From Exobasidium rhododendri (taxonomy: Eukaryota > Basidiomycota > Exobasidiomycetes > Exobasidiales > Exobasidiaceae), in contig CP110630.1 in assembly GCA_026210745.1 (NCBI GenBank), positions 682,001-746,000 of the forward strand: a stretch of 64,000 nt of DNA, read 5' to 3'. The notes under the pieces were generated by a model. It was not told the origin of the DNA. It did no database searches and was given only the letters and a program-made list of their open reading frames with translations. Position 1 is the first letter of the stretch. Each line of letters starts with the position of its first letter. Below, one piece after another: positions 20,088 to 32,615 of this stretch. Both the position numbers and the translations under genes were made by a program.

Positions 20088-22598
20088 CTAGTGATCTTGC
20101 TGGAGAAGTATTGCTTGTGGTGCGCGGTCTGCAGCAAGCTCGGCTTCTTCTGCTGTCGTCAATCGCCTCTTGTCTTCCTCTTTTTGCTTTGCTGCCAGTT
20201 CCTTCCTTCTCTCGACTACCTGCCACATTTCCTCCACTTTCCTCCTTTCTCCTTCCCGCTTGAGATTTCTCTGTTTCTTCTTCTCTTTTCTCAAGAATCT
20301 CAATGCCGCAAATCTCATCAGCAAAGATTCGATCAAGTGCGATCCCATCAAGTTGATCTCCGATCGAACCATTCTCTTCTGCTTTCTGAGCGCAATGATG
20401 AAGCTTCGCAATGCTTGCTTCGATAGATGTGCTCCGAATTCGTCTGCTGAGGAGCGCACATCTTCCCAGTGGTTGATGCCTTGATGTAGGATCTGCAGTT
20501 CAGCTACTTTGTTGGCAATCGAGCACTGAGTCTGCGCAATGATCCACTTCCACAGTGTAAAGTCGGCCGTTCTTCGACGAGACGCATACGAGGAGATCGG
20601 CAGGATCATGTCGTAATTCACAGTCAGCGCAGGTGGCAAGAAGTGAGGCACAAAGTCCTGGGGAAGAGTAATCTCCGTCATATCCACTGCACCCTCTTCG
20701 GATGCCTTTCGCACGAATTCGTACTTGTCCATCTCAGCGGGCAGTGCAGCCGCATCTTGACACTCCTGCGTCCACTGCACTACCTTTGCTTGAATTTCTT
20801 CAATGTTGGGCGTTAGGACTCCGATTTGCATAGCAATCCTGTTGATCTCGTGTTCCTGCCAGTCGACTGCTTCGGCTAGCAAATAGGACGCCACACCTAC
20901 GTAGTCACCGTTCTGCCTCGCAAGATGATCTTTTGCTATGACTTGTGCTCGCTTGCTCCCTTCTGCCAAGGGAACAGCGACCATGCGTGCAGGATTTGGT
21001 GCTGTATTGCAGTGTTTGATCATGACGGTCATAGTCGTCGTATTAGGTACCACAGCCCTGGGATGTCGGTAGGGCAACACTTCAGGCTCGTCTATATCTA
21101 GTACGTTGTCACTCTCCTCCTTTACCACAGCGACGTCCTTGGCGAAGATTCCTCGCCAATCGGTGGAGAAGAGATTGGTAGAGAGGTGTGACGCTTCACC
21201 GGCATTCCTCTCCTTGACTGGCAAGGGCCTACTAATCGTCTCGTATGCTGAGATCATCTCACTGACCGTGCCGTGCTCTCCGAATGCCATCAAGATCGTG
21301 TTCAGGGTGTGTACGTCGGGTGTCAACACGGGTCTCTGGCTGGTCTCCGTCACCCTCGGGTCGGTATCTGGATTGTCCAAATCAATAGCATACACACCTC
21401 TGATTAACAACTTGATACCACTCAAGTTCCCGTCCATCCTGAGCATCCTTAAAGCAAGATCGAGTGTGAGCTTTTCCGGTTCCACTCCACGCTCAAACAT
21501 GTCACGGAGCAACGAGATACACCTCGCAGATGCCAGTTGCACGGCCAGTCTCGCTCTGGGAGCCACTGCTTGACCGAAGAGAGCTGTGCCCTTTGATGCC
21601 GCTGTCGCACTCTCCTTCTGCTTTCGAACTTTCTTCTTTCCCTGTCCTCTCCACATTTCACTGGTGATGAACTGTCGATGAGCACGTTCGATCTGGTCTG
21701 CTAGATGTCGGCTTATGCCCAGCATAAGATGAACGTACGTCTTTGCACTAGGTTCAATTCCTGCAATTAGCGGCATTTCCGCCACTGCTTTGGCGGCATT
21801 ACTGCGTCGAGATGGTGATGAAAAGTCTCCAAGCACGTTACCGCTCATCTGCGCCCACAAAGCGGTAAGGGCCGGCATATTTCCTCCCGGTGCCAGTCTC
21901 TCAAGAACCTGATCATACTCCTTCACGCCTGGTAGATTGGGCCTCTCGGATCTTCTGAGTTGTGAGAATATGAAAGCGACCCTTTGTATATACAGTGAAA
22001 CATCGTCGCCTTCTAATTTTGCGCCTTGTAATTGACTTCCTTCGTACCGATAAGTGAACAAGGCGTCTTTACTGGCCTCCTTCCGTTGTTCCCGATCGGT
22101 CTTGTGTGCTATTGATCGGAGTACGTGTCTATGATCTCGGGCGCTTAGCGATAGCGACAGTCGATCAACCGAGCCATCGACTAGTAGAGAGGAGCTGGAG
22201 AGCTGTTCTTGAGAGGCTTGATGAATGGCCATGTACAGGGTCCAAACCCTCTCTGGTGTTGATGTTGTCTCGTTGTCGTACAGCTCTGTATACAGGTCGA
22301 GGACCAGTGGGTGCTTTGGGCTGTTGGACGACTTCTGCCCATCAAAGATGCCCTCTCTACTCTTGCTAATGAAAGCCTGTGAGATGCGACTCGTCGAAGA
22401 GAAGAAGCCTGGCTCCAGCCTCTGTGTTTGCTGAACGTTGACTCCCGACCGGGCTGGCACTGCCGCATCGCCACGACTCTCATGTTGCTCTTGTCGAGTC
22501 TGAGTGCTTGTCGATAGTGCCTTCTGCTGCAGTTGTTGTCTCTGTATCAGCCCTCTATTGGGTATCAGGTGTCGTCGTGCAAAGCACCTCAGGACCAT
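20088..22598 (-). CDS. Mitochondrial pentatricopeptide-repeat-like protein
   Basis: Single exon of 836 residues, ATG at 22598. The N-terminus (MVLRCFARRHLIPNRGLIQR) is basic, free of acidic residues and amphipathic, a good mitochondrial targeting sequence. PPR-type helix pairs are scattered: the clearest starts PDVHTLNTILMAFGEHG (about 425-455), with others around KTYVHLMLGISRHL (about 285) and PNTTTMTVMIKHC (about 515). The C-terminal 60 residues are a highly charged Lys/Glu/Arg helix, probably a coiled coil. PPR proteins bind organellar RNA and support its processing or translation. I cannot assign a specific orthologue. Its 3' end faces HapX (187 bases apart) and its promoter is shared divergently with UTP17. 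Confidence 0.7.
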   Translation of the reverse strand: MVLRCFARRHLIPNRGLIQRQQLQQKALSTSTQTRQEQHESRGDAAVPARSGVNVQQTQRLEPGFFSSTSRISQAFISKSREGIFDGQKSSNSPKHPLVLDLYTELYDNETTSTPERVWTLYMAIHQASQEQLSSSSLLVDGSVDRLSLSLSARDHRHVLRSIAHKTDREQRKEASKDALFTYRYEGSQLQGAKLEGDDVSLYIQRVAFIFSQLRRSERPNLPGVKEYDQVLERLAPGGNMPALTALWAQMSGNVLGDFSSPSRRSNAAKAVAEMPLIAGIEPSAKTYVHLMLGISRHLADQIERAHRQFITSEMWRGQGKKKVRKQKESATAASKGTALFGQAVAPRARLAVQLASARCISLLRDMFERGVEPEKLTLDLALRMLRMDGNLSGIKLLIRGVYAIDLDNPDTDPRVTETSQRPVLTPDVHTLNTILMAFGEHGTVSEMISAYETISRPLPVKERNAGEASHLSTNLFSTDWRGIFAKDVAVVKEESDNVLDIDEPEVLPYRHPRAVVPNTTTMTVMIKHCNTAPNPARMVAVPLAEGSKRAQVIAKDHLARQNGDYVGVASYLLAEAVDWQEHEINRIAMQIGVLTPNIEEIQAKVVQWTQECQDAAALPAEMDKYEFVRKASEEGAVDMTEITLPQDFVPHFLPPALTVNYDMILPISSYASRRRTADFTLWKWIIAQTQCSIANKVAELQILHQGINHWEDVRSSADEFGAHLSKQALRSFIIALRKQKRMVRSEINLMGSHLIESLLMRFAALRFLRKEKKKQRNLKREGERRKVEEMWQVVERRKELAAKQKEEDKRRLTTAEEAELAADRAPQAILLQQDH

Positions 22599-22857
22599 GG
22601 TGAGGCCTTTAGAATGCAGTCGTCGTGAAGGTGTATATCAAAAGGAAACCTTCTTTTGTCGAGCCACCCTTTGATCGACTCGCAAGAAGAAACGCGCTGA
22701 CGTAAGCCAAATTTTGATTTTTTTGGATTTTTCTTCCTCAGTGGAATAAGTTTTGAAGTTCAGAAGGTCTGTCGCTAGGCAGTATAAGGTACCGATTTCT
22801 TGATCTTCACTGTCCTCCTCATCCTCGCTGTGCGCCGATACCGGACTTGCGCTCACC

Positions 22858-25800
22858 ATGCCCAGCTCTGCGACTGGAGGCGCCGTCTCTTCTCGAACAC
22901 AGAAGCACAAGCAAAGCGCTATGGAGGGTGGCAAGCAAGCGGTCAAAGCGCTTCCTTGGGTGCCAGTCGTTCAAGGTCAAGTCAGCACCTTGCCGACTGT
23001 CTTCACCAGAGATGCAGAGTGAGTTCTTGCATAGGGAAATAGAGGTCTAGTGCCAACTTAACGCTCTTGGCTAATGCCAATACTCTGATCTTCCGCAGCT
23101 TCTTCTTCGTTGCCGCCTCATCGTCAGTGAGGATATACTCTCGAATCACTGGCCAGCTCGTCTCAACGCTCTCGTCAGCCGCTTCGACATCTTCTAGAAC
23201 GACTTGGTCAGGACGCCAAGTCACTGATAGTCACGCTGCTTTGATCACAGGGCTCTCTCTCAATCCAGCAAATTCGCTACAGCTCCTCACATGCTCACTA
23301 GATGGCACGATCAAGGTCTGGGATTATCTCGATGCCATTCTGCTGAGGACGATCGATCTTGGCTTTCCCATCTCGCATATGATCGCACACGACACCATCA
23401 AAGGAAGTGTCTACGTCGTTTTGAAGAAGCCCAAAAATGTTGCCTCTCAAGCAGATGTGGTGGACCCTTTCCACTTTAATGGACGATGCAACTCCATCAT
23501 TCAGCTTGTCTCTCTCACCACCCTAGCCACCAAGGGCGCTGGAGCAACAAAGTCGCAGAACGTTACCAGAGTCGGGAAAGCACGCCAAACGACCTGTATC
23601 TCACTATCAGCGGATGGAAAGTACCTTGTCTTGATCGGGAAGAGGAAGATCCACATCGCTCGAAGTGATGCACTACAAGAAGGATTCAACAAGGTCATCT
23701 CCGACCACGAGCTTACCTCTTTAGCATTTCATCCGGAGAACAATGTATTCGCTACCGGTGATTCCATCGGACAGATTCGACTGTGGTACTTTTTAGATGA
23801 CGGACTGGATCAGCAAAAGAACTTGAAGAATGTCGACAAGGGTGTACGAGTGGCACCCAGTGTATTGATGCATTGGCATTCACATGCTGTCTCGGCCTTG
23901 ACATTCACACCGAATGGAGCAAATCTGCTATCGGGAGGAGAAGAGAGCGTCGTAGTCTTGTGGCAGCTTGCGACCCAGAATCGTGAATATGTTCCCAGGC
24001 TAGGAGGGGCGACTATACAATCCATCACTGTCTTGCAGGGTAGCCAAGGCCGAGAAGAAGAATATGTAGCGTCGTTGGCTGACGGGAGTATAGCATTCAT
24101 AGGAGCGATCAATCTGAAAGCAAACCGAACGATCTCTCAAGTGCTCATCGACTCCTCTAAGCAGCTGCTAGGGAAGGAATACCTCTCCCAGTTGACTTCT
24201 TTTCCACTAGCCGTGCAGCCTGGAACGAACTACCTCGTCATCAACGCTGGACACCCTTCTAGTCTGCAGTTTTTTGACGTAGAAAAGTCAAGACTGGTGT
24301 CGCAGATGGAAATTGTCCCTTCCAACAGAGTCAGTCGGCCTGATGATGTCCCTCTCGAATATTCTCGAGTCGAGAAGGTGTGCTTTTCTGCAAAAGGTGA
24401 ATGGATGGCGACCACTGACAGCCGAGGTCGAGGAGAATCGAGCTTAAAGGTCTGGAAGTGGGATGCGAAAGTCAAAGCGTACTCTCTCAACAGTCGAATT
24501 GATCAGCCGCACAAGAATGGCAAGGTCACCTCCATGTCATTTTGTCCTAGTGGTGTGTCATCGTCTTCTTCTTCTTCCTCGCGACAGTCGTCTTCGCCCT
24601 CGCCGCTGCTCTTGACGGCAGGAAGCGACAAGCAAGCCAGGACGTGGAGAAAGATTTCACAAGACGTAAAGGGGGGCAGAAAGGAAGAATTTTGGATTGC
24701 CAGAAGTGCGTTCGATTATCGACAGTTGCCCATTCTAGACTCCTGTTGGGAACCTAATGGAACCCTGCTCGCCCTTGCACTGGATGGATTCGTCACGCTC
24801 TGGGAGCCTGCTTCGAACTCTCTGCAGCAGGTCATTCCGATCACAGGAACGTGCAAGAAGGTACTGTTCGCCGGCAAAGGCGGTCGATACGTGGTGGCCT
24901 TGACGGATAGGTCGCTGCTTGTGTGGGACATTGTCACCGGCAGAGTGTCTTGGGAAGTGGAAGTCTCAGCCGATCAATTGATTTTAGATGGCGAGCAGCA
25001 CTTCTCCGTCTTGTCTACACGAGCAGCTTCCACGACCACCACGACTACCTACTCACCAGGGAGAAGTCTACCCATCGACGAATATCAAGTTTCCTTTGCG
25101 ATACGCCAGGTCTGTGGCCTCAGCAGCTCAGAGGCGCACACACGTCCAACAGCGACGCCGCACTTTTTTGCCTTGACGGATCAATTCGACGTGGTGAAAG
25201 TGGGCGCATCGTCGAGTGAAGGGGAAGCGAGCCTACAAGGTCAATTACCCCAGTCTTTGCGAGGGATCAGCATCAAGAGACGAACGCTATATGACGAGTT
25301 AATCGGATCGAAAGAGGAGGGCGACAAGCCGGTCAGCCGAGCGTATTCCGCAATGACTGCGTTTGGAGAACAGACCAATCTTCAGGTCTCAGGAGGCATG
25401 CTCGAGGTAGCCAGTCATCTGTTGCCGCCGATGTCTGTTCTGTACGAGCCGATGATTGCCCAGATGATGCCAAGGAGGAGATTGGAAGAGGCAGTCGAAG
25501 TGCCTAAGACTGTAGAAGTGGCAGACGGCGAGAAGGAGGCAAAGGAGAAGAGCGAGAAGGCGACGGCGGCAGTGAAAGGGGGAGTTGCATCAACGGGAGG
25601 CAACAGCAGCAGAATGAGACAAGTGTCGGAGATGGACTGGAGCGGCATAACAGCCTTATTCGAAGCTCAGGCGAGGATCAGCACTACATCGGCTGCAGCG
25701 ACTACACCAGCCATCAACGGCAAGCAAAGCAATGGGAGTGGAACAAGCAAGGTGAATGGGCCGGCGCACCTTACTACTCCTTCCAAGTCCAGTCCTCGAA

Positions 25801-25904
25801 AGGCCGCCAAGGTGGCGAGTGTTCAAGTGAATGGCGACAACGTCAAGTCGACCGACTCTCCCACCACGCAAGCAAACGGGCGAAAGCGAAAGGTCGTCGA
25901 GTGA
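22858..25904 (+). CDS. UTP17: U3 snoRNP / SSU processome WD40 protein Utp17 (Nan1, WDR75)
   Basis: Two exons, 22858-23018 and 23099-25904, 988 residues. The start is in exon 1 (MPSSATGGAV), not in the longer open frame of exon 2. WD40 repeats fill residues about 45-600, for example SLDGTIKVWDYLD, LTSLAFHPENNVFATGDS, VSALTFTPNGANLLSGGEES and the late SRGRGESSLKVWKWD. Insertions between blades are Ser-rich. The last 150 residues are low complexity, Lys/Ser-rich and nucleolar-like. Utp17 belongs to the t-UTP (UtpA) subcomplex that binds nascent pre-rRNA and is needed for 18S rRNA maturation. Blade order and the phrase DYLDAILLRTIDLG match WDR75/Nan1. Assigned with good but not absolute confidence among the UtpA WD40 proteins. 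Confidence 0.83.
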
Positions 25905-25963
25905 GAATGCACCGTCACTCTCCCCCTTGGCCCACCTCCACCTTCCCTTGTACTGTAGACGAT

Positions 25964-25974
25964 CCCCCCCCCCC
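25964..25974 (+). repeat. Homopolymer of 11 C
   Basis: Uninterrupted C tract in the 3' flank of UTP17, a likely spot for length error or polymorphism. Confidence 0.9.
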
Positions 25975-26169
25975 ACCCTTCTTATGCTATCTCATTTGAT
26001 GCTCTTCTCGTCTTGTTCATGGATCATCCTGTACGATTGAATAAGAGAAAGAGACACTGACGGACAGACCGCGAAGACTGAAAGGAAGATGGGACACATG
26101 TACGAGTGGGGGGAAGGGGAGGGGGTGTGAAGGTCTAGAGGAGGGGGGAGAAGTCCGTGATGTGATCCC

Positions 26170-27302
<1,133 letters not shown>

Positions 27303-28152
27303 GTTGTGATGTACAAGGAAGAGTCAAAGCCAGGCCTTCTCTGGCTGAATGTCGCAGTTGATCGAGCGCGTAGTACAACGAGGAAAGGGCGAGCAACTCA
27401 AACGGAGTCGTGGCCTTGGTTTAGAGCTTGTTGCCGGACGTATTCTTCGGGGGCGCGGGTAAGAGGAGACGGAAGAGTGTGGTGGATGGACGAGGAACAA
27501 AGAGAGACGAAGAGAAGATGTTAGGAAAAAGGTAGAAGTGAGACGGGGTAATTGGTGACAGTGTGTGCGTGTATGTGTGTGTGTGTGTGTATCTCTAATA
27601 AAAAAAAAGGAAGAGTAAGAGGGAAAAGGAAAATAAAGAAAACGTAAAATCAGACGAAGGATTAGAGTACTAGTGCCCTTGCTGCTACGATAACTGAAGG
27701 CGACGGCGGCGGTTCACGCTCGCTCGCGCGAGATTCTTTCTGGCTCCCCCTTTTCTATCTAGATTCTCTCCTTATGTGTGCGACCGAATTCCGCATTTCG
27801 GAGTCAATTCAATACAAAATCTAGCTGAACAGAAATAGCAAGACGTCACGACCTTTTCGATTATCAAAATTGATCCGCGGTTTATCGTCACCTCCTTGAA
27901 CTTTACGAGAAGGGTGTGAGGAGGACGCGCGCCACGTGTCAAGATCTAAGAAACAGTTGGAGTGACCCGTGAAGAAAGGAGATAGTAGCCCTAGCTAGCA
28001 GCTTTCGACTGACTGGCAGAAGCGCGCCAGAGCAGTAGGGCCAGAAGGGGGCAAAAGGCACGCCAACACACAGGAAAGCTTGATTGTCGACAGCAGAGCT
28101 TACACTTGGTCAAGACAGACACACATACAGCACCAACACTCCTTGTATCGCC
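27303..28152. other. Divergent promoter region RAC1 / SEC21 with TG microsatellite
   Basis: 850 bases without a gene. Contains an interrupted TG run (27561-27590) followed by an A8 tract (27600-27608), and a CACGTG E-box palindrome near 27933-27938, about 215 bases before SEC21. A role for the E-box in secretory-pathway control is only a possibility. Confidence 0.6.
27561..27590. repeat. Interrupted TG microsatellite
   Basis: Thirty bases of TG units with two single interruptions, upstream of RAC1. Confidence 0.9.
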
Positions 28153-31100
28153 ATGTCGTTCAAAAAGGACGAGGAGACGGGCGTCTCGTCCTTCTATCAA
28201 GACAAGGTGAGCAGCTGGCAAGAAGATAAAAGGAGCTCTTCCCAAGTGATCTTGATGCTAAGAAACGTCTTTTCTTCCTTCTTCTCACAGACATCGGTCA
28301 TACAGGAAGCTCGGGTCTTTAACGAAACTCCCATCAGCCCCAGAAAATGTCGGATTCTGCTGACAAAGGTCATCTACCTGCTTTACAATGGAGAGACTTT
28401 CAATAGGCAAGAGGCGACAACGCTCTTCTTCGGTGCTACTAAGCTGTTCCAGCACAAAGATGTAAGTGTCAGGGAGAGATCAGGCAATTGAGACTACCTT
28501 CTTACTAAGAGCTGCATTTCCCCTCCTAACTCGGTAGCCGGCTTTGCGACAGATGGTCTATCTAGCTATCAAGGAGCTCTGTCCGTTGGCTGATGATACG
28601 ATAATGGTGACCGCCTCGATCATGAAGGACATGCAACCGAATATGGAAGTCATCTATCGACCGAATGCTATTCGGGCTCTCAGTCGAGTCGTTGACGTGA
28701 GTGCTGTAGACTGTTCTTGTCATAGAAGGGATTATTGACACAGGTTTTGCATGCACACTTCAGCCGTCTATGGTGCAAGGCTTGGAGCGATTCTTCAAGT
28801 CCGCCATTGTCGATCGCAATTCCTCCATTTCGTCGGCTGCTTTAGTCTCTGCCTATCAGCTTCATGTGGCCGCCAGGGATGTGGTACGTCGATGGGGCAA
28901 CGAAGCTCAAGAAGCTATCAATGCAAAATCGTCAAGCGGAGGTGGAGGTGGTATGGGAGGCGGTTTCGCGGGAGCTGGTAGTTACTTGGGGTGGGGTGGA
29001 CAGCCAGCACCTCAACAACAGAGTGCCTATGCTGCCATTCCCAGCAGTAGCTACATCACTCAATACCACGCCCTCGGTCTACTCTACCTCATTCGACAAG
29101 GCGACAGGATGGCAGTGACAAAGTTGGTTCAACAGATGGGTGGTCACAACAAGGCAACGTTGCGAAATCCCTTTGCTGTTTGCATGCTGGTGAGATACGC
29201 AGCCAAGGTGGCCGAAGAAGATCCTAATCTACGACCAGCGATGATGGACATGCTCGAAGGATGGCTACGACACAAGTCAGATATGGTCAACTATGAAGCT
29301 GCTCGAGTCATCTGTGACCTGAGAGGCGTGACCGCTGCTGAGCTCACTCGACCTATCGCCGTCTTGCAGCTCTTCCTTTCTTCCTCCAAGTCGATTCTGA
29401 AGTTTGCAGCCATTCGCACGCTGTCCAAACTGGCTCAAACCCACCCTTCCGCTGTGCAGACGTGCAATGTGGACATGGAGAATTTGATCACCGACACGAA
29501 TCGAAGTGTGGCCACGTACGCCATCACGACGCTCTTAAAGACCGGCAACGAAGCATCGGTCGATCGATTGATGAAGCAGATCAGTGGGTTCATGGCCGAG
29601 ATTAGCGATGAATTCAAAGTGATTGTCGTCGATGCGATACGCAGTCTTTGTCTCAAGTTCCCGTCCAAGCACACTACCATGCTAAGCTTCTTGTCTGGTG
29701 TGCTGCGTGACGAGGGAGGTTACGACTTCAAGAGAGCTGTGGTGGAAGCCATCTTCGACATGATCCAGTTTATCGGAGACTGCAAAGAGGCCGCTTTGGC
29801 CCACCTGTGCGAATTCATCGAAGACTGCGAGTTTACCAAGCTCAGTGTCCGAATTCTGCATCTCTTGGGTGTGGAGGGACCAAAGATGAATCAGCCTTAC
29901 AAGTACATCCGGTACATCTACAATCGAGTCATCCTAGAGAATGCCATTGTCAGAGCTGCGGCGGTCAACAGTCTGGTCAAGTTTGGATTGGGAGACGCAA
30001 CACTGACAGCACGTATCACCACGCTGTTGGAGCGATGCCTGGACGACGTCGATGATGAAGTGCGAGATCGAGCGGCGATGAATTTGAGAATGCTAAAGGA
30101 GTCTCATCTGGCCAATAGATTAGATCAAAAGGGAAGCATGTTCAAGCTGGCAGCACTGGAGTCGAGTCTACAAACGTACATAGAGGATCCGTCCTCGTCT
30201 GCCAAGAAGTTTGACACTTCCGTCGTACCGAGGGTGACTCGAGAAGAGCAGAGGCAGGAAGAGCTAAAGGTGAAGAACGAAGCAGCTAGCAAGGTCGCCA
30301 TGGCATCAGAGAGTACGAAAGCAGGTCCCAGTACAGGACCGGGCACGATGGGAGGAGCGTCTGCGAATGGAAACGGTCACGCAGCAGGAGGAGTCAGCAA
30401 GAGCGACATGTATGCTGCCGAGTTGGCCAAACTTCCGAAGATGAACGGTTACGGAGCGTTGTTGAAGAGCTCAAAGAGCCCAGTCGAGCTGACCGAAAGA
30501 GAGACCGAATACGTCGTCTCTGCAGTGACGCACGTCTTCACCGATCATATCGTCTTGCAGTACCACATCACCAACACATTACCCGACACCGTCCTGGACA
30601 ACGTCGCCGTTGTAGTCGGCGGAGCAAGCGAAATCGGACTAGAGGAGGACTTTATTCTCGACATTCCTTCTCTGACGCAAGCAGAACCCAGTGGCGTCTG
30701 TTACGTTTCTTTCACAAGAACAGACGGAAGTAGTAGCTTCCCGCAGGGAACGCTGACCAGCACGCTTCGATTCTTGAGTCGAGAGGTAGATCCCAGCACG
30801 GGCGAGGCGGAGCAAGAAGGGTATGACGATCAATACGAGACTTCCGAGCTCGAGTTGGGCGTCAGTGACTACGTTCAAGAGAGATGGGCCGATTGGAGCA
30901 AAGAGTGGGAAGTACTTGGCAAGCAGCACACGGCCACAGAAACGTTTGCTCTCACTGCGCTGGAGAGTCTGAAAGGTGAGCGTGGTTGTGTCTGAGCATG
31001 TGGAAAGAGCAGAGCAGAGCATTAGTGTTGACATCATGAATTCCTTCTTTTACTATAGCCGCATGTGAAACGTTGGTCGACTTGTTCGGAATGCAAGCCT

Positions 31101-31303
31101 TGGGGGGCACAGAGCTGCCCACTTCGACGACTGTTCATACGCTGAACCTCTCCGGAAGTGTGATGACGAGTCCCGAGAAGGCAAACGTGCTGGTCAGGTG
31201 TCGAATGACGTTTGCAGGTAAAGGTGAAGGTGTCACAATGGAACTTACTGCAAGGGGGCAAAAAGACGAAGCTGTCCAACTGATAATGGGTGCCATCGCA
31301 TAA
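28153..31303 (+). CDS. SEC21: Coatomer (COPI) subunit gamma, Sec21
   Basis: Five exons: 28153-28206, 28291-28461, 28538-28696, 28764-30975 and 31059-31303, total 946 residues, the usual size for gamma-COP. The N-terminal adaptin-like HEAT trunk begins ETGVSSFYQDK, then QEARVFNETPISPRKCRILLTKVIYLLYNGE, a near-diagnostic stretch for gamma-COP, and continues to about residue 550. A Gly-rich insertion lies at about 180-200. After a linker (about 560-610) comes the appendage domain with beta-sandwich and C-terminal platform (YVVSAVTHVFTDHIVLQYHI, through to CRMTFAGKGEGVTMELTARG). The protein forms part of the COPI coat for Golgi-to-ER and intra-Golgi transport. The final intron splits the appendage domain. 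Divergent from RAC1. Confidence 0.95.
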
Positions 31304-31701
31304 AGAGTAGAATTTGATGTAGTCCTAACAACCATCTCCCCCCTCCCCTTCCTTACACTCTAATCATTACTTTTTTGATGTGCCGTTGAGGGCTTTGGTC
31401 GTTCTGCGGAGGAAGAGTCGGAGGGCGCTTCTGTTCGGGCATTGAAAGTCGCGGACAATTTTGAGTTTCAGTGTCTCATGTACGCCTCGTCGTCCTTTTG
31501 AGTTTCGATGGGAGGCGCTTTTAGCAGGGGCAGCTCGCCTTCTCCGCCTAGTGGCTGAGATGTGGTGTGCCTTGTTTCCCTTGTGTAAGTTGCAGCGTGG
31601 CTAATCTCTTCCTTTCCCTCTCTCTCTCATCCTGACCACCTTACTTGATTTCTAGTGACGCCGATCATCTTGGTGAGCGTTGTTTGCTTCACCATTTCGG
31701 C
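31304..31701. other. Intergenic before secreted protein P1
   Basis: 398 bases. A pyrimidine-rich stretch ending TTGATTTCTAG at 31655 looks like a splice acceptor, and GTAAGT occurs near 31584, so a leader intron is plausible. No coding exon was found there. Confidence 0.45.
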
Positions 31702-32202
31702 ATGCGTCTCGTCATCGCTTGTTGCCTCCTTCTCCTGTCCAGTCTGACGCTCGTCTCTGCTGCCATTGGGCGCGTAAATCCTGGTGCAGCGATTCTCGAA
31801 TGCAAGCTCTGCGTCGAAGCAAGCGGGCAGCCATGCCAGCTCAAAGAAGGGGAAGGCACATCCTACCAACTAATCAGACAACTCGACGGAGAAGGCGCCA
31901 TCACATCAACTTACTCTGATGCTTCCATCTCTACAAACAGTGTCTTTACAGTGAAGATCTCCAAATCAGATGCCAAATCGTTACATTTTACATTGGAGAA
32001 CTTAAAGCTGAATGAGCAAGTTGCCAAGAATCGAGACACTCAATTGAGTCTGTACAGGATGATCCTCTTTCATCCAGACACGACAAGGACAGTCAAGGTG
32101 TTCTACTTGAAGGGATACGACAAGTGCTCTTACAAGGTAGACGATCCACCGAGAGTAGCAGGCAAATTGGTGTCGAATTGGGTGGTGGCAAATACGCTGT
32201 AG
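31702..32202 (+). CDS. Small secreted cysteine-containing protein P1
   Basis: 166 residues from the ATG at 31702, which opens a signal peptide (MRLVIACCLLLLSSLTLVSA); an in-frame non-ATG codon at 31645 is disregarded. The mature part has a C-x2-C pair followed by a third Cys (ECKLC, then QPC) near the N-terminus. The C-terminal half is beta-rich and ends with the pattern Y-x-K-C-S-Y-K-V-D-D-P-P-x-V-A-G-K-L. This pattern, the MI(L/I) block before it and the N-terminal C-x2-C are shared with the next gene (32616-33167), so the two are tandem paralogues. No known domain is recognised; extracellular function is unknown, effector or wall-associated by inference. Confidence 0.8.
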   Translation: MRLVIACCLLLLSSLTLVSAAIGRVNPGAAILECKLCVEASGQPCQLKEGEGTSYQLIRQLDGEGAITSTYSDASISTNSVFTVKISKSDAKSLHFTLENLKLNEQVAKNRDTQLSLYRMILFHPDTTRTVKVFYLKGYDKCSYKVDDPPRVAGKLVSNWVVANTL

Positions 32203-32615
32203 TAGACTTGTATCGGCACGGTATCATTGTATTCTCCCGTTTCAATCAATAGCACTCTGACCTACCCACCTTTTGCCTGACGAGTGAAAGGTATGAAAGG
32301 CATGAGACTACACACACTTCGACATTGTGTGGGGGATCCGCAAGAGGAGCTGTGTGTAGACTCTTCAATGCTGGTCAGTCTTTCCCTCATCCAGACCGTC
32401 CAGGCGTCGCTAGGTAACGAGCCTCTTTTTGACGGAGCTGAGGTTGAAATGATCAGTGGCGCATGTAGCTCCGATTTCTCTGTCGACAATCCGACTGAAA
32501 AGCCTAGGTCGTACCTGATGCTCCTCCTTCGATGTTGACCGGTCCCACCACAAGTAGTCTCCCTCACACCTCCTCTCCCAGTCTTCTCCCCTTTCCCCCT
32601 CCACGACACGCAAAG
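32203..32615. other. Spacer between P1 and P2, possible remnant of a third copy
   Basis: 413 bases. A short plus-strand frame ending at 32538 encodes a Cys-Ser-x(3)-Ser-Val-Asp-Asn-Pro segment that loosely recalls the C-terminus of P1, but no signal peptide, intron or full domain is present. It is otherwise the promoter of P2, with a pyrimidine-rich tract just before 32616. Confidence 0.3.
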
